Below, piece by piece: positions 1-6,314 of a stretch of DNA of 13,077 nucleotides. Within the stretch, counting starts at the first letter, position 1; each line of letters begins with the position of its first letter. Below the pieces are notes generated by a model. The model was not told the origin of the DNA. It ran no database searches and worked only from the letters and a program-made list of their open reading frames with translations. The DNA is taken from contig DATJST010000504.1 of assembly GCA_035503975.1 (NCBI GenBank), forward strand, positions 1 through 13,077, written 5' to 3'. Made by a program: the position numbers and the translations under genes. The stretch is from DATJMJ01 sp035503975. Its GTDB lineage: Bacteria; Actinomycetota; Acidimicrobiia; Acidimicrobiales; Palsa-688.

Positions 1-902
1 CCTCGCCGAAACCGGCGAGGGCAACGCCGGCTCAGCGAGGGCCTGGAGCGTTTCGTTGCTGTTTCAACCCTCCCTCGCCGAAACCGGCGAGGGCAACCTT
101 GGCGCGGCTCGCCGAGGAGGGATAAGTACGATGGTTTCAACCCTCCCTCGCCGAAACCGGCGAGGGCAACCCGGGGGCTCGGGGGCCCGGTTCGGGTCGC
201 CGGAATCGTTTCAACCCTCCCTCGCCGAAACCGGCGAGGGCAACAAGCCGCCTACGAGGCCAATCTCGCCAACGCGCAGATGTTTCAACCCTCCCTCGCC
301 GAAACCGGCGAGGGCAACCAGCGGTGCAGACGGCCAAGGCCACCGAGCAGGCGTCGTTTCAACCCTCCCTCGCCGAAACCGGCGAGGGCAACTTGAACGT
401 GTTGTAATAACCGGTGCTGCCGATCTGGTTTCAACCCTCCCTCGCCGAAACCGGCGAGGGCAACACATTTTCTACACTCCACGAAACTGCAGCGTATGGG
501 GTTTCAACCCTCCCTCGCCGAAACCGGCGAGGGCAACCAGCACAGGAGGTAGCGTAAATGAGTACCGAGCCAGTGTTTCAACCCTCCCTCGCCGAAACCG
601 GCGAGGGCAACACGTCTGGCGGGAGGTCTAGATGGCACGCGCGGTCGTTTCAACCCTCCCTCGCCGAAACCGGCGAGGGCAACCCTGCATGGAGTTGGCC
701 TGGATCTCAACCGCGTTCTGGTTTCAACCCTCCCTCGCCGAAACCGGCGAGGGCAACTAGCTGTCGTTCCAGGTGTCCTTGACCGCTCGGAAGCTGTTTC
801 AACCCTCCCTCGCCGAAACCGGCGAGGGCAACCTGGATGCCCCCCAAGCTCGGATAATACACACTGTTTCAACCCTCCCTCGCCGAAACCGGCGAGGGCA
901 AC
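1..902 (-). CRISPR. Type I-C CRISPR array, 12 complete spacers, runs off left edge
   Basis: Thirteen copies of one 37-nt repeat are seen. The first (1-25) is cut by the window edge; the others start at 61, 134, 208, 282, 356, 428, 501, 575, 647, 721, 796 and 866 and look identical. Spacers from left to right are 35, 36, 37, 37, 37, 35, 36, 37, 35, 37, 38 and 33 nt. On the + strand the repeat starts GTTTCAACCC and ends GAGGGCAAC. On the - strand it ends in TTGAAAC, typical of type I-C, so it is transcribed leftward like the cas genes. Read that way it is 4 nt, a 9-bp stem (CCCTCGCCG/CGGCGAGGG) with loop GTTT, then an 11-nt tail AGGGTTGAAAC that would become the crRNA 5' handle. Identical repeats suggest an active or recently active array. 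The newest spacer should be the one at 833-865, next to the leader. The leader-distal end lies outside the window. Confidence 0.98.
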
Positions 903-1041
903 CCTGCTGAGCAGGCAGGATTCTGCAGCCTCATTGCCAGCCGGGTTGAACGCCGGTGGGGAGGCAACGATTCTGCTGTCAAGATGCTCTTGCGAGCCGC
1001 GCACCCCTGCCCCATCAAGCGCTACTGGAGGTTCGCGGCCG
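903..1041 (-). promoter_or_regulatory. CRISPR leader
   Basis: This 139-nt stretch between the cas2 stop and the leader-proximal repeat has no convincing gene. Its position and the repeat orientation make it the leader. The palindrome CCTGCT-G-AGCAGG (903-915) directly abuts the first repeat. GATTCTGC(A/T)G occurs twice, at 919-928 and 969-978, exactly 50 bp apart. A TATAAC hexamer on the - strand (1046 to 1041), overlapping the cas2 stop, is a possible -10 element that would give a leader RNA of about 130 nt. No good -35 element precedes it. TTGACA on the - strand (982 to 977) has no -10 element at proper spacing. The promoter assignment is therefore weak; the leader assignment is firm by context. 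Confidence 0.7.
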
Positions 1042-1329
1042 TTATAGGATCAGAGGCCCCCGAGTCGTGTCGAGCTGCCGTGTGGGCCCCATGACCCTAA
1101 TCGGGTATTGGCTGCTCAAGCGGTAGATCCGCACGGAGTCTTGCACCCTGTCTATGACCTGGCCCAGGGCGTGCTCCAGGGAAGGTAAGTGTTGCTCTTC
1201 GATTATGAGCTCGAACACGGACTTTTGCACTCTAGTCCCATAGCCTTCGCACACTTTCGCAACACGACGTAGCCGCGCGTCTCCCTCTTCTGTGGAGGTG
1301 CTGACATCGTAAACGAGGAGAAGGTCCAC
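1042..1329 (-). CDS. cas2: CRISPR-associated endoribonuclease-fold protein Cas2
   Basis: A 95-residue protein of normal Cas2 length. It opens with MDLLLVYDVST, the ferredoxin-like first strand with the conserved Asp at residue 8, and later has the family segment RVQKSVFE. In known systems a Cas2 dimer bridges two Cas1 dimers to form the spacer integrase and acts structurally rather than as a nuclease. The start is GTG; GGAG lies 6 nt upstream, inside the last codons of cas1. Only 3 nt separate the cas1 stop from this start, so the two are translationally coupled. It is the last cas gene of the operon and is followed by the leader and array. Confidence 0.95.
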   Translation of the reverse strand: MDLLLVYDVSTSTEEGDARLRRVAKVCEGYGTRVQKSVFELIIEEQHLPSLEHALGQVIDRVQDSVRIYRLSSQYPIRVMGPTRQLDTTRGPLIL

Positions 1330-1332
1330 GGG

Positions 1333-2358
1333 TCACTCCATCTGTGTCACGTATGGAAGGTAGTGCCTTAAGTCGCCACGGAGGTAGCGCGCGAGAAGGG
1401 TCGCTTGAAGGTTCGGCACCAAGCCCCAAGGGCATTGTTGGCGAAGAACTCGGTGATGCACAGGCCGTGCCAGTTGCTCGTACCAAGTCGAAATGACAGT
1501 GCGGCGTCCCAAGTCCGTAAGCTGCCGGGCACCTCCGGCCAATCGTTCGAAATGGCGCTCCGTAAGTTGGCGGCGGTTGCACAAGGTCAGGACTAACCGC
1601 TCAATGTCCGGCCGTAGTTCCTCCATCAGATCCAAAGCCAGAGCCGGTCGTCCTGGGCGAAGACTGTGAAGGAAACCTACCTGGGGGTCCAAACCGACCA
1701 CTTCGCACGCCGCTTCGACCCGCGTTCGAGCAAGGTTGTACAGGAAGGACAGTACTGCGTTCACTGGGTCTAGGGGCGGTCGACGGCTTCGGGCCCCGAA
1801 CGACAGATCCGCGGTCATCGCTCTGCGAAGGCTGTCAAAGCTGCGTCGGCTGGCCTGACCCTCAATGCCCCTCACCTGGTCCAGGTCTGTGGCAACCTTG
1901 AGCGCCAGCAAGCTATCGGCAAGCGTGGCTGTAGTGGCTTTGATGGTGGCGACAACCTCAGGGTCTTGGGCGAGACGCGCGAGGTTGCGGCCTAGTCGTA
2001 CCGCATTTTGGATCTTGCCTGCAACAATTGTCCTGGCTAGTTCGAGCCGTTGGTTCCGATCCCCGCGGGCGCCCCACTGCGAGCCGCGGAGCAAGACGTT
2101 TCCCCGTAGAGGGCCGCTGAGCCTCCCCGCAAACCGCCCCGAGCTGGTGACCCATGCGATGTCCCGGCCGTCCGCGGCGCAGCGGTGTATCAGAGGAGTG
2201 GTCGCCGAAACATGACCGACCAGCACAATGGACTCGAGTCGTAGCAGCGGTGCGCGCCGGGGCGGCTCGCCGTCACACCGCGCCAAGACGGCGTCACCAT
2301 CGAGGTGAAGCACGGTGTGTTCTGTCTGCACGTACAGCGTGTTCAACAGTTCGCGCAT
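1333..2358 (-). CDS. cas1: CRISPR-associated endonuclease/integrase Cas1, type I-C
   Basis: A 341-residue protein, normal for Cas1. The N-terminal part is the beta domain (about residues 1-80) and the rest is the helical catalytic domain. The metal-binding residues are present: Glu166 in RGIEGQASRRSF, His231 in GFLHSLRPGRP, and the acidic pair Asp243/Glu246 in LDLMEELRP. Cas1 catalyses transesterification of prespacers into the leader-repeat junction together with Cas2. The ATG lies 8 nt after the cas4 stop. No clear Shine-Dalgarno sequence precedes it, so translation probably depends on coupling to cas4. No truncation or frameshift is visible. Confidence 0.97.
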   Translation of the reverse strand: MRELLNTLYVQTEHTVLHLDGDAVLARCDGEPPRRAPLLRLESIVLVGHVSATTPLIHRCAADGRDIAWVTSSGRFAGRLSGPLRGNVLLRGSQWGARGDRNQRLELARTIVAGKIQNAVRLGRNLARLAQDPEVVATIKATTATLADSLLALKVATDLDQVRGIEGQASRRSFDSLRRAMTADLSFGARSRRPPLDPVNAVLSFLYNLARTRVEAACEVVGLDPQVGFLHSLRPGRPALALDLMEELRPDIERLVLTLCNRRQLTERHFERLAGGARQLTDLGRRTVISTWYEQLARPVHHRVLRQQCPWGLVPNLQATLLARYLRGDLRHYLPYVTQME

Positions 2359-2366
2359 GGGTGTGC

Positions 2367-2978
2367 TCAGGTCGGGGGGACGAAAAGCGAGGCGTGGAGG
2401 TTACTAAGGCGTCTGCGGTCAGCTACGACTTCGGGCAAGCAGTGGACCTTCAGTGAACAATCGGCGCACCTGCGGTCGTTCACGGGCGCAGGAAGTCTCG
2501 GTGAAGAACGAGCGGATCGGATCTCGGCGGCGGCGTTGCGAGCCTCCCGTTTTTCTATATCGCTCAGCACTACCGGGACTTTGCGGCGCGCCTTAGTCAG
2601 CCATATCGCTCCAGTGACCACCTCGACACCGAACATCTCCTCAAGACAGATCGCTTGGGCAGACAGTTGCGCTCTATGGTCGGGCTGCACATGCCTCGCC
2701 GACTTGTACTCGACAGGGAGCGGGCCGCTCGGGGCCAAGTCAACACGATCTGCCACGCCGTAAAGCTCAGCTTGGTCGGACCACACTGTGACGTGGAAAA
2801 GGCTGTCGTGGCCGTTACTGTCTTCGTCTACCCGCGCGTGAGCGACATGCCCAGCCGCTGTATGGCGGTTGTCGGACCACAGGCGTTCGGTGGCTATGAT
2901 CGCCCATGAGCGCGGGCAGTACACGAAATGGCCGACCTCGCCAGGGCTCACCGTATTAGGACCGTACGCGTCAGCCAT
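2367..2978 (-). CDS. cas4: CRISPR-associated exonuclease Cas4, RecB-like with Fe-S cluster
   Basis: A 203-residue Cas4 (Dna2/RecB-nuclease family). Four Cys ligands for the Fe-S cluster are present: Cys21 in VYCPRSW, and Cys171, Cys174 and Cys180 in CADCSLKVHC. The nuclease core is visible as His47, Asp77 in GVADRVD, Glu90-x-Lys92 in VEYKSA, and Gln108. In type I-C, Cas4 works with Cas1-Cas2 to trim prespacers and select the PAM end, so spacers here should come from PAM-adjacent sites. The ATG has GAGG 5 nt upstream and lies 8 nt after the cas7 stop. Intact. Confidence 0.96.
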   Translation of the reverse strand: MADAYGPNTVSPGEVGHFVYCPRSWAIIATERLWSDNRHTAAGHVAHARVDEDSNGHDSLFHVTVWSDQAELYGVADRVDLAPSGPLPVEYKSARHVQPDHRAQLSAQAICLEEMFGVEVVTGAIWLTKARRKVPVVLSDIEKREARNAAAEIRSARSSPRLPAPVNDRRCADCSLKVHCLPEVVADRRRLSNLHASLFVPPT

Positions 2979-2986
2979 CCCGGCCT

Positions 2987-3934
2987 CTAAACGAGCGGCC
3001 CGCTGAAGGAAACGCCTGCCGGGGTTTGCCCAGGGTCGTCGGCGACTCTGTAATCAGAAAAGCGGCCCGGTTGCTCAACTTCGGGCAACCGGGCCACCTG
3101 GATCTTCTCAAGCAAGGTATGAGAGGGGGCGTTCCCGAGGGGGTTATCGTGGGAGAAGACCCAAAGCCCTCGACAAGCCATGTCACCTCTCGCCGAGGAG
3201 CGGTCGAGGTCCCAGCCCATGATGAGGGCCTCCCACAGCAGAGCGAGGTCGTCCTGGGTCGCGCCCGTTTGGTGCCCGTAATAAGGGCTGTAGTAGACGT
3301 GGGCACGGTAAAGGCCGTAGGAGACGGTCGCTTTGCGGCCCATCTCGCGGTTCTTGCCGCCCCCGTCCTCCGAGCCCTCGTAGAAGCTCTGCAGTGCCTT
3401 CTCGTTGGTCACAGCGACCCGTGTAATGGCGTGCTCGATGGGGAAGATGGGGTCCAAGGACTGGGCGAAAGTGAACTGCACAGGGCCCTTCACCTGCCCG
3501 GCGTTCACCTCGGTGCCCATGACCGCCCCGAACATCCGGATGTCGTAGAAGTTGGCGCACATCCACTCACGGACCTTGGTGGCCACCTCTGGCTTAGGGG
3601 CCTTCATCTTCTTCTGCTCCAAGTCGCCAGCGGCGAGCTCGTTGGCCGCCTTCAGCTCCTCGTAGGCCCTACGATGCCTGGCGTTTAGGGCGACGCCTTC
3701 TTCGACGTAGATCTTGTAACGGGCATTGGCGTCGTTGTCGTCCGGCCTTGCTGCCGCAACCCAGTTGCGCACCTTGCGCTTGAGGGCAACATCGGTGATA
3801 AGCCCGGTGCCGTCGTAGGGGTTCGTGCGCGGCAGGTTGGCATTGTCGGGGTCCCCATTGGGGTTGCCGTTCACGACATCGACGAGAAGGACTGCGTCGT
3901 GGCGCTTGGACGGGTCAGTGTGCAGGGTCGTCAT
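2987..3934 (-). CDS. cas7c: Type I-C Cascade backbone protein Cas7 (Csd2)
   Basis: A 315-residue Csd2-type Cas7. The family signature near the N-terminus is clear: VDVVNGNPNGDPDNANLPR, followed by GLITDVALKRKVRNWV at about residues 45-60. The RAMP-fold protein polymerises along the crRNA to form the Cascade backbone. Family motifs continue with FYDIRMFGAVM, GPVQFTFAQSLDPI and the Gly-rich GSEDGGGKNREMGRK segment. The ATG has GAGGAG 6 nt upstream and overlaps the cas8c stop by 4 nt (ATGA), an arrangement that usually links subunit synthesis rates. No damage is seen. Confidence 0.97.
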   Translation of the reverse strand: MTTLHTDPSKRHDAVLLVDVVNGNPNGDPDNANLPRTNPYDGTGLITDVALKRKVRNWVAAARPDDNDANARYKIYVEEGVALNARHRRAYEELKAANELAAGDLEQKKMKAPKPEVATKVREWMCANFYDIRMFGAVMGTEVNAGQVKGPVQFTFAQSLDPIFPIEHAITRVAVTNEKALQSFYEGSEDGGGKNREMGRKATVSYGLYRAHVYYSPYYGHQTGATQDDLALLWEALIMGWDLDRSSARGDMACRGLWVFSHDNPLGNAPSHTLLEKIQVARLPEVEQPGRFSDYRVADDPGQTPAGVSFSGPLV

Positions 3935-4359
3935 GCTTGCTCCTCTTCAGGCTCAAAGGCTTCGTGCTCGGGCTGAATGGTCCCAGGGTGGGACGCGGCA
4001 TAAGCAGCTCTTCGCGCTCGGTCGGCCGCTTGTTGGTGGTAAAGGCCAAGCGCAAAACGCGCTCGACCTTGAAGGTCTAGGTGGAGAGGGAAGTCCTGCA
4101 CGCCCTCGAGCGTGGCCTCTATCTCACGTTGGAGCCTGCCTGCCTGGGCCGGACGGTCACGGCGCAATTTGGCCAGGTGGTGCTGGTGCAGCTCCACCAA
4201 GCGGCCCACGACCAGGCCGGGGTGAGCACTGAACTGAGCATAAAAACGCTCGGTCAGGCTGGTGCCGGTGGCCGCCTCAGCAGCGGTGCCCAACAGGGCC
4301 AACAGGCGCCCGGCGCGGTACGCCGGGTCGGCATTTCCCTCGTCAAGTACTTCTGTCAT
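3931..4359 (-). CDS. cas11c: Embedded small subunit Cas11c (internal start in cas8c)
   Basis: In-frame internal ORF of 142 residues beginning at Met424 of Cas8c (MTEVLDEGNADPAYRAGRLL). What is seen: a perfect GGAGG on the - strand (4373 to 4369) 9 nt before the ATG. What is known: type I-C loci make the Cas11c small subunit from an internal site in this part of cas8c, just before the R-x-GRLxAxLE-like helix, and it joins the Cascade belly to stabilise the crRNA-DNA hybrid. The matching position, the strong site in a GC-rich gene and the all-helical content support expression here. It shares frame and stop with cas8c. That it is actually translated is inference. Confidence 0.75.
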   Translation of the reverse strand: MTEVLDEGNADPAYRAGRLLALLGTAAEAATGTSLTERFYAQFSAHPGLVVGRLVELHQHHLAKLRRDRPAQAGRLQREIEATLEGVQDFPLHLDLQGRARFALGLYHQQAADRARRAAYAASHPGTIQPEHEAFEPEEEQA

Positions 4360-5628
4360 GGGGACGTTCCTCCGTATTAGCCAGCACCGCAAAAGCGATG
4401 CTCGGGGATAAGTGGTCTGGCCCAGCGGACCTATTCGGCGCAGGGCTGTTTGGGCAATGGGATCGGGCAATGGGAGGCCCTGGAGCGCACAGGTGAACAG
4501 CGCGCTCGGCGCACCCGGCCCCGCGGACGCACCGCCTGGTGGCCTCAGGCTGTCGGAAAGCAGCCTTATGCCGGGGACCTTGTGCTCACCGCTGGCTCTT
4601 TCAACGATGGCGGCGTCGGCAAACCAAGCACCCAAGTTGTCGGCGAGTTCGGCCAGCGTCTCGCTCACCCAGCTCCGCACGACAACTCGGGCTTTGGAGG
4701 CCCCGAGGGCCACTGCATCAAAGCGCCCGATGTCCCCGATCGCACCTGGTCGTCCTCGCCAGGGCCCAGACAGCAGGTGGGCCACATCTTCTGGGCGGAT
4801 GCCCTCAAAAAGCGCCGTCATAAGGTCGGGAGCGTCCTGGCTTGCCCACCAGACGATGGCCACATCGTCGTGGAAACGGCGGTGTTGCTCCGAAGCAACC
4901 AGGGCGTTGAGCCGCTGGTGCGTGGCTTCGCCACAAGAGCTGCACACCCTGGCCGCCCGAGCGCGCGAGAGCCCGAAGTGCTCAAAGGCGTCTTGGTTCG
5001 CCGATACGAGCGCCATAGTGGCAGAGCCGCCCAAACGTGAAAGACCTCTCACCGCGACTGGCAGCAGCTCGGGGATCTCGCGGACCTCCCCGCAGACCGA
5101 ACATTGCCCGACAACTGCGCCGGGCGCTTTGGTGGCAGCGGCGATGCGCTGCCTCCACCACTCGCGCAGTTCTGGGTTGTCGGTGGGGAGCTTTCCCAAA
5201 ACGTAAACGGCCAAGAACTGCGCCGGGTTGAAGCCCTCGGGCAACCTGACGCTTTGGGGTGACTCGGCGAGCGCCGACAGCGCCGCCAGCGCAGGGTCAC
5301 CGACGCTTCGTCGTGCTTGGTCGACAAGTTCGGCCCACAGCAGGTGCCGCAGGCTTGCACGCTCTTTGTCGCTCCCATCGTCTTTGACCGGGGTGCCCAA
5401 GGTGTAGTCCGCTCGGTCGAGAAGGAACGCACGCGAGCCACTCGTCCGTTTTTCGCCGGGGACCTCAAGTTCGACGCCGTTCAGCCCGTCGCCCAGTCGG
5501 CTGACGGGCCCAACCGGTGAACCGTTGGCGTCAAGGTCAAGACGCCAATGGACACGCTGGCGGATGCAGCCCCGCTCCGTGCCTGCCCCCGAGGTAGCGG
5601 CAGAGCGCGTCAAGCTCTCCAGTAGCAT
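3931..5628 (-). CDS. cas8c: Type I-C Cascade large subunit Cas8c (Csd1)
   Basis: A 565-residue Csd1/Cas8c, near the usual family length. A putative zinc ribbon is formed by Cys176-x2-Cys179 (CSVCGE) and Cys229-x2-Cys232 (CSSCGE). Between them lies the family stretch LVSANQDAFEHFG at about 208-219, followed by LNALVAS and VAIVWWA. In type I-C, Cas8c recognises the PAM and recruits Cas3. The C-terminal third (from about 424) is the helical small-subunit-like part, also made separately as Cas11c (see the internal ORF). The tail is acidic (FEPEEEQA). The ATG overlaps the cas5c stop by 1 nt (TGATG), and AAGGAG lies 5 nt upstream. Confidence 0.96.
   Translation of the reverse strand: MLLESLTRSAATSGAGTERGCIRQRVHWRLDLDANGSPVGPVSRLGDGLNGVELEVPGEKRTSGSRAFLLDRADYTLGTPVKDDGSDKERASLRHLLWAELVDQARRSVGDPALAALSALAESPQSVRLPEGFNPAQFLAVYVLGKLPTDNPELREWWRQRIAAATKAPGAVVGQCSVCGEVREIPELLPVAVRGLSRLGGSATMALVSANQDAFEHFGLSRARAARVCSSCGEATHQRLNALVASEQHRRFHDDVAIVWWASQDAPDLMTALFEGIRPEDVAHLLSGPWRGRPGAIGDIGRFDAVALGASKARVVVRSWVSETLAELADNLGAWFADAAIVERASGEHKVPGIRLLSDSLRPPGGASAGPGAPSALFTCALQGLPLPDPIAQTALRRIGPLGQTTYPRASLLRCWLIRRNVPMTEVLDEGNADPAYRAGRLLALLGTAAEAATGTSLTERFYAQFSAHPGLVVGRLVELHQHHLAKLRRDRPAQAGRLQREIEATLEGVQDFPLHLDLQGRARFALGLYHQQAADRARRAAYAASHPGTIQPEHEAFEPEEEQA
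4369..4373 (-). promoter_or_regulatory. Internal Shine-Dalgarno site for Cas11c
   Basis: GGAGG on the - strand inside cas8c, 9 nt upstream of the Met424 ATG (4359). It decides the internal start of the small subunit. By comparison the neighbouring cas1 has no clear Shine-Dalgarno sequence at all. Confidence 0.65.
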
Positions 5629-6314
5629 CAGGGCTCCTTGGTGTACGGGACGACCAGCCGCCCATGTTCGACACGTGCTCGGAAAAAACGCGGGTCGGCG
5701 CGGCCCCCGCTTGGTGCGGGAGCGGCGTCTGCTGGGTACACCTGGCGCAACATCAGGCCGAAGTCCTCGGTCCAGTCCACGGGCCGCTCGCTCGGGTCAA
5801 GTTCGGAAAAGTCAGCGGCGAACTCGCGGCACCCTAGGTAGGGGCGCTCATGGCACTGGCCGAGGGCGACCCGCCGGCGCAACTGGTCCCTGTGCTTGGC
5901 CTGGTTGTCCCCGACCCCAGGGAAGACCTCGCAATGAGCATGCACGACATAGGCCACATCGGATAGCACCATCGTCGAACGTTGCTGACGGTCCTCTGCG
6001 GCGTCGTAGCGCTCGCCCGTTTCCTGCCACCTCCGGGCGGTCACCTCGGACTGGCGGCTCCCGATCTCGTTGCGCCGCATGACGAAAGTGCGCCCCTTGG
6101 AGACCACGTCGATGGCCACGATGCGCCACCGAAATTGGGGTTTCCAGTAGATGGCGTCCAAGACGCCGACAGCGGCGGAGGGCGTCATCATCGGGTAGCT
6201 CACCCGCTCGGCCCCGAACTCTGGCCTGGTGAAACAGGCGAGCTTGCCCCACACCCTTAGAGATACTGGGCCCCCCGAGGGCGCTGGGTAATTGCTTGTG
6301 CCAGTGGCTACCAC
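5628..6314 (-). CDS. cas5c: Cas5c (Cas5d), crRNA-processing endoribonuclease of type I-C
   Basis: A 228-residue Cas5d-type RAMP protein. In type I-C this protein replaces Cas6: it cuts the repeat hairpin and caps the crRNA 5' handle. Family motifs are ERVSYPMMTPSAAVGVL, the IYWKP motif with Tyr56, RRNEIGS, RQQRSTMVLSDVAYVVHAH and the C-terminal PYLGCREF. Tyr56 and the adjacent Lys140-His141 (QAKHRDQ) match the catalytic Tyr/Lys/His of characterised Cas5d. I chose the GTG at 6314 because AAGGAGG lies 7 nt upstream; an ATG 7 codons earlier (6335) is in frame but would place that site inside the gene. The gene overlaps the cas3 stop by 7 nt and the cas8c start by 1 nt. Confidence 0.95.
   Translation of the reverse strand: MVATGTSNYPAPSGGPVSLRVWGKLACFTRPEFGAERVSYPMMTPSAAVGVLDAIYWKPQFRWRIVAIDVVSKGRTFVMRRNEIGSRQSEVTARRWQETGERYDAAEDRQQRSTMVLSDVAYVVHAHCEVFPGVGDNQAKHRDQLRRRVALGQCHERPYLGCREFAADFSELDPSERPVDWTEDFGLMLRQVYPADAAPAPSGGRADPRFFRARVEHGRLVVPYTKEP

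Noticed and set aside
945..968. Possible degenerate extra repeat in the leader (GAACGCCGGTGGGGAGGCAAC)
   Set aside because: Similarity is limited to a few G/C-rich blocks with gaps, the stem is not kept, and it lies on the leader side where decayed repeats are unusual.
960..982. TTGACA as array promoter
   Set aside because: No -10-like hexamer at 16-19 nt downstream on the same strand.
56..1004. Long ORFs through the array on both strands, encoding a repeated FQPSLAETGEGN-like or GFGEGGLK-like peptide
   Set aside because: They are translations of the CRISPR repeats; every copy follows the 37-nt repeat and the parts between are unrelated spacers.
3026..3688. 220-codon + strand ORF antisense to cas7c
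   Set aside because: Shadow frame of a strongly conserved gene; no recognisable domain and no ribosome site.
4412..5206. 264-codon + strand ORF antisense to cas8c
   Set aside because: Shadow of cas8c with low-complexity Ser/Arg/Pro content.
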